A stretch of DNA of 35,649 nucleotides. It comes from Cytophagales bacterium (GTDB lineage: Bacteria > Bacteroidota > Bacteroidia > Cytophagales > Cyclobacteriaceae). Below the pieces are notes generated by a model, which was not told where the DNA came from, did no database searches, and saw only the letters and a list, made by a program, of their open reading frames with translations. A program made the translations under genes and the position numbers. Location: assembly GCA_025359125.1 (NCBI GenBank), contig JANYHI010000056.1, positions 1 through 35,649 of the forward strand, written 5' to 3'. Below, one piece after another: positions 25,273 to 32,663 of the stretch; within the stretch, counting starts at the first letter, position 1; the number at the start of each line of letters is the position of its first letter.

Positions 25273-26610
25273 ATGAAAAAATTTGTTTACAGTATTTTAT
25301 GTACGGCTACATCGCTTTGTTCCATGGATGGTGAGGTCTTCGCGCAGGGGAATCCGGTAGTTGCCTCTATTGCAAAAGTATCGGTACCGACAAAAGAAGA
25401 ACCCATTGTAACTGCGGGAGAAAAAAAAGCCGCCACGGCAGAAGAAGAGAAAAAAGAAGAAGGAAAATTGAGTATTTCGGGTTATTTGGATTGGTATTAC
25501 TTCACCAACTTCAATAATCCTTCATCCAGAGATAACATGGGGCAGTCGGGAGTAGGTAGAGGATTTGACAGACGGGTAGATCAGTTTCAACTGGGAATGG
25601 TTCAAACTGTTTTTAAATACACAAACAAAAAATCGGAAGCTGTAATTGATATGGCATTTGGGCCAAGTGCTCAATATGGTAATTATGGAAACGTGCCCGT
25701 AAGCGGTCCTGCTTATGGATATAAAATAGGTAATGATGTTTATTCTGCCGTAATGATTAAGCAAGCTTATTTTAAGTACAACGCAACAGAAAAACTCTCC
25801 TTTATCATGGGGCAGTTTGGTACGCACATTGGCTACGAATACATTGATGCGCCACTCAATTTTTTTTATTCTATCAACCATACTTTCAATAGTGGAATCC
25901 CTTTCTATCATACCGGTTTAAAGGGAACCTATGCTTTCAGCGATAAGGTATCATTAATGCTCGGTGTGGTAAATGGTTTTGACTATGTGCATGATAATAA
26001 TCGATCAAAAGGATTGATTGGTCAACTGACTTTAGCACCTGTAGAAAGGTTAAGCGTTTATTTGAATTATATTACTTCCAACGAATCCAATGCTGATGCC
26101 CTTGGAAATACACCCGATGGAAACTTTAGCGTGTATGATTTGAATGGTGGGTATCAGGCTACCAAAAAGTTATTCATTGGCTATTGGTTTATGTACGGTT
26201 CACAAAATGGCACGCTTGGGTCGCCTGGTACTTTTGTTCCTGCTGATGGTAATGTTACAGATACCAAACATTGGGGAGGCGCAAATCTTTATTTGATATA
26301 TGCTATGTCTGATGTTTTTAGCCTTGGCTTCAGAGGTGAAATATTCGATAATAAATCTGGTGCCCGAGGGTTAAGAAATGTAGATGGGCTCGGTCAGCAG
26401 TTAGGTGCTTCCGCAAATACTTACACCTTAACAGGAACCTTCACATTAGCAGAAGGCCATTTGCTTTTGAAGCCTGAATTTAGGATGGACGTGTTTAATA
26501 AGGTTGATGGTACCGGAAACGAAAAATCACAGCAGTTTATGGATTCAAAAGGTGAATACAGCAAGAACAGCCAATCCACTTTAGGAATGGCAGCTATTTA
26601 TAAATTTTAA
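25273..26610 (+). CDS. Outer membrane porin (OmpL/BBP2-like)
   Basis: The 445-residue protein has a signal peptide (about 1-25, ending VFAQ), then a low-complexity acidic/lysine linker (about 45-65, AAEEEKKEE type) and a long beta barrel from about residue 68. Alternating strands rich in aromatic residues and glycine are seen (LSISGYLDWYYFTNF, SVYLNYITSNES), and the last residue is Phe (GMAAIYKF), the usual outer membrane assembly signal. The pattern fits the putative beta-barrel porin-2 (OmpL-like) family. Linked to amt with only a hairpin between, it may bring ammonium or other small nitrogen compounds across the outer membrane; that coupling is inference. Confidence 0.85.
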   Translation: MKKFVYSILCTATSLCSMDGEVFAQGNPVVASIAKVSVPTKEEPIVTAGEKKAATAEEEKKEEGKLSISGYLDWYYFTNFNNPSSRDNMGQSGVGRGFDRRVDQFQLGMVQTVFKYTNKKSEAVIDMAFGPSAQYGNYGNVPVSGPAYGYKIGNDVYSAVMIKQAYFKYNATEKLSFIMGQFGTHIGYEYIDAPLNFFYSINHTFNSGIPFYHTGLKGTYAFSDKVSLMLGVVNGFDYVHDNNRSKGLIGQLTLAPVERLSVYLNYITSNESNADALGNTPDGNFSVYDLNGGYQATKKLFIGYWFMYGSQNGTLGSPGTFVPADGNVTDTKHWGGANLYLIYAMSDVFSLGFRGEIFDNKSGARGLRNVDGLGQQLGASANTYTLTGTFTLAEGHLLLKPEFRMDVFNKVDGTGNEKSQQFMDSKGEYSKNSQSTLGMAAIYKF

Positions 26611-26666
26611 TTTATTCGTAAGCATTAAAAAAAGCAAAAGGATAAGTAACTCGTAACTGTTTTACT

Positions 26667-26699
26667 AAAAAAAGCGAACCGTAGTTGGTCGCTTTTTTT
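26667..26699. terminator. Bidirectional terminator after the porin gene
   Basis: AAAAAAAGCG (26667-26676) pairs with CGCTTTTTTT (26690-26699), and ACC with GGT inside, with a single bulged A and a 6-nt loop. A/T runs on both sides let it stop the porin transcript and the converging ECF operon. Confidence 0.85.
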
Positions 26700-26707
26700 A
26701 TTTGCAA

Positions 26708-27148
26708 TCAATCTTCTATCGGCTTGGGACGTGGCCTTCTATCGAGTACTTTAAGAAGTACTTCTTCAAATTTAGATTTTTGTTCATCTGTACAAAGCTC
26801 TCTCACTTTTTTAAAATGCCTGTAGGTTTGAATATCCAATTGCTGTTGCACTTGACCTATTTTTTGTGCTACCACTTCTTTAGTAGAATCGGGTTGACTG
26901 AAGTCGAATAAATTTCTTTTTAGTTGGCGCATTTCTTTTTCAAGATCATCTGCTACTTTTCTGTGTTCTCGAATTAGTTCAACGTAATCTTTCATCTGCA
27001 CATCAGTCAACTGCAACTCTCGTTTTAAAATATCTTGCGGACGTGGTGGCTCTGATCTTTTTCCAAACCATTGCCACCCAATAAGCGATATGTTTAAGAT
27101 GATCAACACCCCTATACCACCTTGATAGAATTTTAATTTCTTTTCCAT
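26708..27148 (-). CDS. CpxP/CnrX-like periplasmic metal-sensor protein
   Basis: The 146-residue protein has an N-terminal membrane anchor (about 8-27) and a fully helical periplasmic part: ELQLTDVQMKDYVELIREHR, a long amphipathic helix, then HFKKVRELCTDEQKSKFEEVL. This is the Spy/CpxP/CnrX helical-hairpin pattern, with an LTDVQ box close to the LTxxQ motif. Possible metal ligands are His and Cys in the second half. Its ATG overlaps the stop of the one-TM protein gene (TAATG), so the two are translationally coupled. It is the third gene of an ECF sigma operon, as CnrX-type sensors are in metal-responsive systems. The metal is unknown. Confidence 0.75.
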   Translation of the reverse strand: MEKKLKFYQGGIGVLIILNISLIGWQWFGKRSEPPRPQDILKRELQLTDVQMKDYVELIREHRKVADDLEKEMRQLKRNLFDFSQPDSTKEVVAQKIGQVQQQLDIQTYRHFKKVRELCTDEQKSKFEEVLLKVLDRRPRPKPIED

Positions 27149-27453
27149 TATTCGGTAGTATAAAGATTGAGAGAATTAAATTGATAGAAGCTCGCAAGAG
27201 CTTGAGAATTACTAGTGGAATTATTTACAACAATTTGATTAGTGAAAAACCAAGCGTTGATAATAATAATGGCAACACCGCATATTTTTAGATGCATCGG
27301 AATCAGGGAACTAACAGATTGATCTGCTGAAAAAGAACGCTGTTCCATTTTCGCGCGTAGGCGCGAATAAAAAAATGGCTTTGGCTCCACCGGTTTGATT
27401 CGGTTAGTCACATTTAAAATTTCATCAATATTTGTAAAATTGTTTTCCGTCAC
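27148..27453 (-). CDS. Small one-TM protein, putative anti-sigma factor
   Basis: The 101-residue protein has a polar cytoplasmic-type N-terminus (about 1-52, with VEPKPFFYSRLRAKMEQR), one transmembrane helix (about 55-75, CGVAIIIINAWFF) and a short periplasmic tail. That is the layout of CnrY-type anti-sigma factors, with a sigma-binding N-terminus and a single membrane span. It starts at GTG 27453, two bases after the ECF sigma stop codon, and shares one base with the next gene, so all three are co-expressed. No zinc-binding anti-sigma motif is visible. The family itself is not recognised; the role is inferred from position and topology. Confidence 0.6.
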   Translation of the reverse strand: MTENNFTNIDEILNVTNRIKPVEPKPFFYSRLRAKMEQRSFSADQSVSSLIPMHLKICGVAIIIINAWFFTNQIVVNNSTSNSQALASFYQFNSLNLYTTE

Positions 27454-27454
27454 A

Positions 27455-28072
27455 TTATTGTTTATAATACGAGGTCAGGTATTTTCTAAGATTCATATTT
27501 GCCCGCTGAAGAAGTGATTCAACAGCTGCGGTGCTTGTGTTTAATACGCTGGCTGTTTCTTCATAACTCATTCCTTCAATTTTTTGAAACGTGAAAGCAG
27601 CTCGTTGCAATTCAGGCAACTTGTCAACGGCTTTAAATAACAATTCACCTAGCTCGCGATCTTCTAAGGCCACGCCTGGATGATGATAATCCGAGCTCTC
27701 AAAGCGAGGCGATAAGTCTTCGTTAAACAAGGAGTAAAACATGCCCCATCTTTTTTTCCTCTTTTGCTTGCGCAAATGTTCTAACGACTTGGTAACAGCA
27801 ATTCTATAAATCCAAGTACTTAATAATGAATCTCCTCTAAACTTGTCAATAGATTCAAACACGGTAATAAAAACTTCTTGCGCGAGATCGTCTGCTAATT
27901 CATCTGATCTCAAAAATCCAATTACCGTATTGTAAACTTTGCCATGGTAAAGTTCCACCACTTGTTTAAAAGCAGATTCATCTTTCTGAATTAATAATTT
28001 AACGAGTTGACGTTCTTCCAATTGAAAACATTTTTCGGAAGATAGCTTACCCAATTTCTTCTGCCAAACCAA
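27455..28072 (-). CDS. ECF-type RNA polymerase sigma factor
   Basis: This protein of up to 205 residues has sigma region 2 (DESAFKQVVELYHGKVYNTV, ADDLAQEVFITVFESIDKF, LSTWIYRIAVTKSLEHLRK) and region 4.2 (LPELQRAAFTFQKIEGMSYEETASVLN, AAVESLLQRANMNLRKYL). There are no regions 1 or 3, as in ECF sigma factors. No ATG is available. The TTG at 28072 has an AAAGG about 10 nt upstream; a second TTG at 28021 would give a 188-residue protein that fits family length better. It heads an operon with a putative anti-sigma and a CpxP/CnrX-like sensor, and is divergent from the YHYH/SCO operon, a likely target. Confidence 0.88.
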   Translation of the reverse strand: MVWQKKLGKLSSEKCFQLEERQLVKLLIQKDESAFKQVVELYHGKVYNTVIGFLRSDELADDLAQEVFITVFESIDKFRGDSLLSTWIYRIAVTKSLEHLRKQKRKKRWGMFYSLFNEDLSPRFESSDYHHPGVALEDRELGELLFKAVDKLPELQRAAFTFQKIEGMSYEETASVLNTSTAAVESLLQRANMNLRKYLTSYYKQ

Positions 28073-28157
28073 AACTTACCTTTATGGTGTTAGATGCTCT
28101 TTTTTATCTTTCCCTTCGCCCTTCAGTATTTTTTTATGAAAAGTTGAAAACATTTGT

Positions 28158-28186
28158 CTTAGTCCGAAGGTTTTTTTCAGACTAAG
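28158..28186. promoter_or_regulatory. Inverted repeat upstream of the YHYH gene
   Basis: CTTAGTC (28158-28164) and GACTAAG (28180-28186) are a perfect inverted repeat with a 15-nt centre. It lies 28 bp before the YHYH start, in the divergent region shared with the ECF sigma operon. It may be an operator or a leader hairpin. Confidence 0.45.
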
Positions 28187-28214
28187 CATCCAATCTGTAT
28201 AAACTACCTAAAAG

Positions 28215-28976
28215 ATGAAAAGAATAAAAAATGTAAAATCCCCTCTTCTAATACTCATCGCGTGCATTTTGTTTATGGGATGTAGCAAATCCAGTGATCC
28301 ATCGCCAACAACCTCTGCCTCTGTGCCTGACGTGTTTAAGAAAATGTACGGAGCAACTAGTGTTACCACCGATGGCACCTATATTACTATTAAAACCAAT
28401 GGCTTACCCGATCATACCAGTGTTTACTACGCTACCAATAATACCTTGTATGAAAATTTTAGTGGAGCAACTTATGCCAACTATACATTTTCTAAAAACC
28501 CCAATGTCATTTCTTCGCAAACTTTAACTTTTAAAATTCCTTTAAACCCTGCGGTTGCCTCCAATCATGCAGCTACACCTATGGGGCCAATTGGAGTTTC
28601 TATTAATGGAATTCCATTTTTTAATCAGTATGCAGCTGGGGGGAATCCTGTTAGTAATGAGATAGCAGGTTTTGACCAATGGTGGGGGCATCCGCAACAA
28701 TCAGGACAATATCATTATCATGTAGAGCCAAAGTATTTAACCACAGTAAAAGCTTCTAAGTCTGCGTTACTTGGATTTTTATTGGATGGATTTCCCGTAT
28801 ACGGCCCGCTAGAAAACGGCAAAACATTAGTGACTTCAGATTTGGATACTTACCACGGGCACACAGGTGTAACTACCGAATATCCAAATGGAATTTATCA
28901 TTATCATATTTCGGCAGATGCCCCCTACCTAAATGGGTCTGGGTTTTACGGAACTGCTGGAACTGTAACGCAATAA
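28215..28976 (+). CDS. YHYH domain lipoprotein
   Basis: The 253-residue protein has a lipoprotein signal with lipobox FMGC (Cys23). The YHYH motif occurs twice, at 166-169 (GQYHYHV) and 228-231 (GIYHYHI), with HGH at 214-216 and GFPVYGP between them. The domain is named after this motif. The dense histidines suggest metal binding, and YHYH genes are often found near SCO-type proteins, as here. It is the first gene of an operon: the MORN gene starts one base after its stop. It should be attached to a membrane facing the periplasm or the outside. The biochemical activity is not established. Confidence 0.88.
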   Translation: MKRIKNVKSPLLILIACILFMGCSKSSDPSPTTSASVPDVFKKMYGATSVTTDGTYITIKTNGLPDHTSVYYATNNTLYENFSGATYANYTFSKNPNVISSQTLTFKIPLNPAVASNHAATPMGPIGVSINGIPFFNQYAAGGNPVSNEIAGFDQWWGHPQQSGQYHYHVEPKYLTTVKASKSALLGFLLDGFPVYGPLENGKTLVTSDLDTYHGHTGVTTEYPNGIYHYHISADAPYLNGSGFYGTAGTVTQ

Positions 28977-28977
28977 A

Positions 28978-29580
28978 ATGTTTCGATTTAGTTGGACTGC
29001 TTGGGTAATTTTAGTTGGAACTGTTTCTTGCTCTCGCAATCAGGAGAAAATAGTTATGGCAAAAATCGCTAGAGTCATTCCAAATTTTTTTATTGAAGCA
29101 ACTAATCATAAGCTATCCAGAAATCAGGACACATTATTTTATCAGAAAAAATATTTTTCAGGACGCATTTATCAACTTTATCCATCTACCTCAGATTCAG
29201 CATTTGTTATTTCCTATTTGAATGGATTAGAGGAAGGGTTCACTAAGAAATGGTATTCGAATAAACAATTGGCCGAAGAGCGACTTTATGTACAAGGGAA
29301 AAAGGAAGGCGTGCACCAAGCCTGGTGGCCCGATGGAAAACAAAAATTTATTTTTGATGTGACGGATGATGCGTATAGCGGAGAATTGAAAGAATGGTAC
29401 AGCTCAGGTCAGCTCTCTAAAGAATTTCATTACAAAAACGGCCAAGAAGATGGCAGCCAACACATGTGGTGGGTAGATGGACGAATAAGAGCAAATTATG
29501 TAGTGCGCAACGGAAGAAAGTATGGATCGATCGGTATTAAACTTTGCTTAAATCCAAATGATTCGATTGATAAAAAGTAA
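28978..29580 (+). CDS. MORN/YwqK-like repeat lipoprotein
   Basis: The 200-residue protein starts one base after the YHYH stop codon. It has a lipoprotein-like signal (VGTVSCS, Cys around 18). From about residue 80 it is made of MORN-type repeats: NGLEEGFTKKWYSNKQLAEE, GKKEGVHQAWWPDGKQK, GELKEWYSSGQLSKEF and NGQEDGSQHMWW. Such repeats in the YwqK group are mis-called antitoxins by similarity; here no toxin is near and the protein is exported, so that role is unlikely. Its end overlaps the SCO gene start by 23 bp, so the three genes are tightly coupled. Confidence 0.8.
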   Translation: MFRFSWTAWVILVGTVSCSRNQEKIVMAKIARVIPNFFIEATNHKLSRNQDTLFYQKKYFSGRIYQLYPSTSDSAFVISYLNGLEEGFTKKWYSNKQLAEERLYVQGKKEGVHQAWWPDGKQKFIFDVTDDAYSGELKEWYSSGQLSKEFHYKNGQEDGSQHMWWVDGRIRANYVVRNGRKYGSIGIKLCLNPNDSIDKK

Positions 29581-30205
29581 TGTGCTTTTATTGGCGATCA
29601 TTTGCCTGGGGTGTAGTTCAAATCATCCCGCTGATACATTGCCCTTCTTCAATCAACCCGATTTTACACCTGAGTGGATTGAAAAAGATAAACCAACATT
29701 TACCACCATACATACTATTCCCTCGTTTCTATTTACAGACCAAGATGGAAATTCCATTGATGAAAAAACGGTTGAAGGAAAAATTTATGTGGCCAATTTT
29801 ATGTTTACGAGTTGCGTAAGTATTTGTCCGGTGATGACGGATAACATGAAAACACTGCAAGAAAAATTTGCCGATGACTCTGAGTTAGTTTTGCTTTCTC
29901 ACTCTGTGCTTCCAGCAGTAGATAGTGTTTCTGTTTTAAAAAAATATGCATCCCGAAAAGGAATAAAATCTAACAAATGGTATCTGCTTACTGGTAATAG
30001 AGATTCTATTTATGCGATAGCAAAAAAACAATACTTTGCAGGAGATTCCATCGGCTTCTATGGCAACCAGCGAGATTTTCTACACACCGAGAATTTTATT
30101 TTAATAGATAAGCACCGAAGAATACGCGGAGTTTATAACGGCACTTTGCGCCTAGAAATGGATCGCATTATCGAAGATATTTTTATTTTGAAGAAAGAGG
30201 AATAA
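29558..30205 (+). CDS. SCO1/SenC family thioredoxin-fold lipoprotein
   Basis: The 215-residue protein has a lipobox CLGC (Cys19) and a thioredoxin fold with the copper motif TSCVSICP: Cys86 and Cys90 (CxxxC). The third ligand is His176 in LHTENFILID. SCO proteins bind copper and help build the CuA centre of cytochrome c oxidase, or act as thiol reductases. All three ligands are present, so copper binding is expected. The gene overlaps the MORN gene by 23 bp. With the YHYH lipoprotein and a TSUP transporter next to it, it suggests a copper or thiol-related envelope unit. No oxidase genes are in the window. Confidence 0.93.
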   Translation: MIRLIKSNVLLLAIICLGCSSNHPADTLPFFNQPDFTPEWIEKDKPTFTTIHTIPSFLFTDQDGNSIDEKTVEGKIYVANFMFTSCVSICPVMTDNMKTLQEKFADDSELVLLSHSVLPAVDSVSVLKKYASRKGIKSNKWYLLTGNRDSIYAIAKKQYFAGDSIGFYGNQRDFLHTENFILIDKHRRIRGVYNGTLRLEMDRIIEDIFILKKEE

Positions 30206-30234
30206 ATTCTAATCATTTCAGATTTTGAAGAAGA

Positions 30235-31032
30235 TTGATTTTATATCTTGCTCACATAATTGTTTGCTTGATTTCTTCTACTGTCATTGTTTGCATTGCT
30301 GCTTTTATAGCAGGATTTATTGATGCCATCGTTGGCGGAGGCGGGTTAGTACAAACGCCTGTCTTATTTATGTCCTTCCCTCAATATTCAGTGGCAACAT
30401 TATTAGGTACTACTAAATTTCCTTCTTTTTTAGGAACATCTGTTTCGCTTTACCAATATGCAAAGCGAGTAACCATTCAATGGAAGTTGGTGGGTTTTAT
30501 TGCAGCTGCTGCTTTTTGTTCAGCTATGTTTGGGTCTTATCTAGTTAGTTCAATTAGCAACGCAACCTTTAAACCAATCATTTTAGTTGCATTAATTATA
30601 GTAGCTATCTATACCTATTCAAAAAAGAATTTTGGTCAGCACGAAGAAAAAGATTTAACTTTTTCTGTAGCAGTCGCCAAAGGAGTAGTGAGTGGATTGA
30701 TAATTGGTTTTTATGATGGGTTTATAGGGCCAGGCACAGGAAGTTTTTTGGTGTTGATGTTTATTAGTTTGCTCGGGCACGATTTTATGCATGCCAGCGC
30801 ACATGCAAAAACAGTTAACCTTGCTACTAACCTCGCTTCCATTATTTACTTTGCCTGCACCGGAAATATTTTATTTGAGCTGGCTATCCCCATGGCCATG
30901 TGCAATATGATAGGTGGATTTTTGGGTACGCGCTTCGCGTTGCTAAGAGGGAATAAGTTTATTCGTATTTTCTTTTTGTGTGTAGTGTGTGGAACCATTC
31001 TGCGCTTTGGCTATGATGTTTTTTTAAAATGA
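30235..31032 (+). CDS. TSUP (TauE/SafE) family permease
   Basis: This 265-residue inner-membrane protein has about eight hydrophobic helices. The signature FIAGFIDAIVGGGGLVQTP appears near residue 24, and the second-half copy GLIIGFYDGFIGPGTGSFLV near residue 160. This is the TauE/SafE arrangement of two homologous halves. TSUP proteins move sulfite, sulfoacetate or related anions. The start is a TTG at 30235, since no ATG precedes the first conserved helix. It follows the SCO gene by 29 bp and may be part of the same operon. The substrate is not known. Confidence 0.88.
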   Translation: MILYLAHIIVCLISSTVIVCIAAFIAGFIDAIVGGGGLVQTPVLFMSFPQYSVATLLGTTKFPSFLGTSVSLYQYAKRVTIQWKLVGFIAAAAFCSAMFGSYLVSSISNATFKPIILVALIIVAIYTYSKKNFGQHEEKDLTFSVAVAKGVVSGLIIGFYDGFIGPGTGSFLVLMFISLLGHDFMHASAHAKTVNLATNLASIIYFACTGNILFELAIPMAMCNMIGGFLGTRFALLRGNKFIRIFFLCVVCGTILRFGYDVFLK

Positions 31033-31056
31033 TTATTGGTAGCACACTTGTAACAA

Positions 31057-31080
31057 AGTGCACAGAGTGTTTCGTGCACT
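31057..31080. repeat. Inverted repeat after the TSUP gene
   Basis: AGTGCAC (31057-31063) and GTGCACT (31074-31080) are a perfect 7-bp inverted repeat with a 10-nt loop. A weak T-rich stretch follows, so it may be a terminator. A further imperfect partner, GTTAGGCAC, lies at 31131-31139. Confidence 0.5.
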
Positions 31081-31173
31081 AACTTTTAATACTATCAGCT
31101 ACTAAAAATTTGAGAATGCACAGTTATTATCGTTAGGCACTTTGCGTTCTTGGCGTCTTTGCCTGAAATATTC

Positions 31174-31181
31174 TACCTTCG
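31174..31181 (+). promoter_or_regulatory. Possible -7 element for the WYL regulator gene
   Basis: TACCTTCG is one mismatch from TAnnTTTG and lies 5 nt before the chosen ATG at 31187. No TTTG is at the expected spacing. If used, the mRNA would be nearly leaderless. Confidence 0.3.
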
Positions 31182-31186
31182 CAATC

Positions 31187-32155
31187 ATGAATCGCATCGA
31201 TCGCCTCACCGCCATTTTAATTCAACTGCAATCTAAAAAGATTGTGAAGGCCGATGAGATTGCCCAACGATTTCAAATTAGTTTACGAACCGTTTATAGA
31301 GATGTAAAGGCGTTGATGGAAGCGGGCGTGCCCATTGGCTCTGAGGCCGGCACGGGTTATTTTATTGTAGACGGCTATCATCTTCCGCCCGTAATGTTTA
31401 CCGAAGAAGAAGCCAGCTCAATGATGATGGCAGGGAAACTGATAGAGCGCATGACCGATCATTCTGTTCGGCATTTTTTTGAGGGAGCACTGCTAAAAAT
31501 AAAATCTGTTCTTAACGAAGCACAAAAAGATCACCTAGAGATTTTACAAGATCATATTGAAGTTCATAAACCTCAGATACAACCTTCAGCAGAAAAGAAT
31601 ATTTTTCTTACCGAATTAAAAAAAGCCATCGCCTCAAGGCAAGTAATAGAAATAGAGTACCTCAGTAATCACCAACAAGAGCTTACCATACGCGAGGTAG
31701 AGCCTATCGGTTTATTTTATTACAGTGCCGCATGGCATTTGATTGCCTGGTGCCGCATGCGTAATGGCTTCCGCGATTTTAGGTGCGATCGAATTAAAAA
31801 ACTACACGATACCAGAAATACTTTTGAGCCCAGAAATATTTCTACCATGCAAGAATATTTTAACAGCTTGCAGCAAGCGAATGTAGAAATGAAACCCGTT
31901 GCTATTCTTTTTGATAGAAAAGAAGCGCAGTTCGTACAAAACTCTCGTCATTATTTTGGATATGTCTCCGAAGAGCAATGCGAAGGACAAGTTCGAATGC
32001 AATTTCTTACTTCAAATTTGCAAATCATGGCTCGCTGGCTTTTATCATATGGACGCGGAGTTGAAATAGAAAAACCTGAAGAGCTAAAAGAAATTATCCA
32101 AACGTTGGTAGAAGAGTTGCAAGAGCACTATCTCAAACTGGTTAAAAGTGAATAA
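31187..32155 (+). CDS. HTH-WYL domain transcriptional regulator (YafY-like)
   Basis: The 322-residue protein has an N-terminal HTH_11-type winged helix (NRIDRLTAILIQLQSKK, VKADEIAQRFQISLRTVYRD), a linker helix region, and a WYL domain (about 150-225: VIEIEYLSNHQQE, PIGLFYYSAAWHLIAWC, RCDRIKKL). A WCX-type C-terminal extension ends it. The ATG at 31187 begins the conserved MNRIDRL; an upstream TTG at 31142 lies in a repeat-like stretch and is rejected. WYL proteins sense small ligands or nucleotides. Two copies of TGACA-N6-TGTCA in the next intergenic region (32552-32567, 32606-32621) are its likely operators, controlling the DoxX operon. Confidence 0.9.
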   Translation: MNRIDRLTAILIQLQSKKIVKADEIAQRFQISLRTVYRDVKALMEAGVPIGSEAGTGYFIVDGYHLPPVMFTEEEASSMMMAGKLIERMTDHSVRHFFEGALLKIKSVLNEAQKDHLEILQDHIEVHKPQIQPSAEKNIFLTELKKAIASRQVIEIEYLSNHQQELTIREVEPIGLFYYSAAWHLIAWCRMRNGFRDFRCDRIKKLHDTRNTFEPRNISTMQEYFNSLQQANVEMKPVAILFDRKEAQFVQNSRHYFGYVSEEQCEGQVRMQFLTSNLQIMARWLLSYGRGVEIEKPEELKEIIQTLVEELQEHYLKLVKSE

Positions 32156-32259
32156 TTAAGCATCTCTAAAAACTTATTGTCTGTGTCAGACTGAGCCTGT
32201 CGAAGTCAATGATGGTCATTGAAATTATTAGGCGGCTTGCTGACCGAGGCGTCAGCACC

Positions 32260-32349
32260 GGGCTTTCGGCACTCGCCTGCCTTCTTCTGCCCGCTTGCCA
32301 AAACGCACGTGAAGGCCGGGCTCAAACAGATGCCTCAATCCCTAGCCGA
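32260..32349. repeat. Dispersed GC-rich repeat, copy B
   Basis: These 90 bp match 1497-1585 with about 80% identity and a single 1-nt gap, by eye. Both copies run GGGCT...CTCGCC...AAACGC...AAGGC...GGGCTCAAACA...ATCCCTAGCCGA in the same orientation. No open frame is kept between copies, which points to a non-coding repeat family. Confidence 0.75.
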
Positions 32350-32551
32350 TGACTGCACAAAGTTCATCACTCCATTTTTTGCAAAACAATAAGTAAAAGA
32401 GCCAAACCCACCTCCTTATTGATACTTATAGTCCGTAGACTTATTTGCATCTTAAATCAATCTTTGATCAGAATAAGAGATGAGTTCCACGTATTTCCCT
32501 GCGCAGAATCGTCTCCCGCCAGGGGGCGATACGCTAAAAATCCTACACTGC

Positions 32552-32567
32552 TGACATAGGGTTGTCA
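32552..32567. promoter_or_regulatory. Putative WYL-regulator operator 1
   Basis: TGACA-TAGGGT-TGTCA is a 5-bp-arm palindrome with a 6-nt centre. The extended site CTGCTGACATA...G.TGTCA.TC recurs 54 bp downstream, about five DNA turns away. Confidence 0.65.
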
Positions 32568-32605
32568 CTCACCTTCAAAAAATAATTCAAATTCTTTTTT
32601 CCTGC

Positions 32606-32621
32606 TGACATACAGCTGTCA
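32606..32621. promoter_or_regulatory. Putative WYL-regulator operator 2
   Basis: TGACA-TACAGC-TGTCA is the second copy, with CTGC before it and GTC after it. It sits 42 bp before the DoxX ATG and just upstream of TTGCTTTG, a weak -7-like element, so binding here would cover the promoter spacer. Confidence 0.7.
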
Positions 32622-32663
32622 GTCTATCAATGTTGCTTTGATTAAAATTTAAAACAAACAACT

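Larger units (their letters stand above)
32156..32663. other. 508-bp intergenic region rich in repeats
   Basis: No gene is seen here. In order it holds: a TGTCAGACTGAGCCTGTCG-type element (32184-32207) of a kind I have seen repeatedly between Bacteroidota genes; a small inverted repeat GCTGAC/GTCAGC; copy B of the GC-rich ~90-bp repeat (32260-32349); an AT-rich stretch with no feature recognised; and two putative WYL operators (32552-32567, 32606-32621) just before the DoxX gene. Confidence 0.7.

Noticed and set aside
28978-29580. YwqK antitoxin role for the MORN protein
   Set aside because: The repeats match YwqK by pattern only; the protein has a lipoprotein signal and no toxin gene is nearby.
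31142-31186. Longer WYL regulator start at TTG 31142
   Set aside because: The added residues come from a CTTTGCGTTCTTGGCGTC-type intergenic stretch; the conserved start is MNRIDRL at 31187.
32184-32207. TGTCAGACTGAGCCTGTCG element as a third WYL site
   Set aside because: It has only a TGTCA half-site and no TGACA-N6-TGTCA spacing; it fits the commonly seen Bacteroidota intergenic element better.
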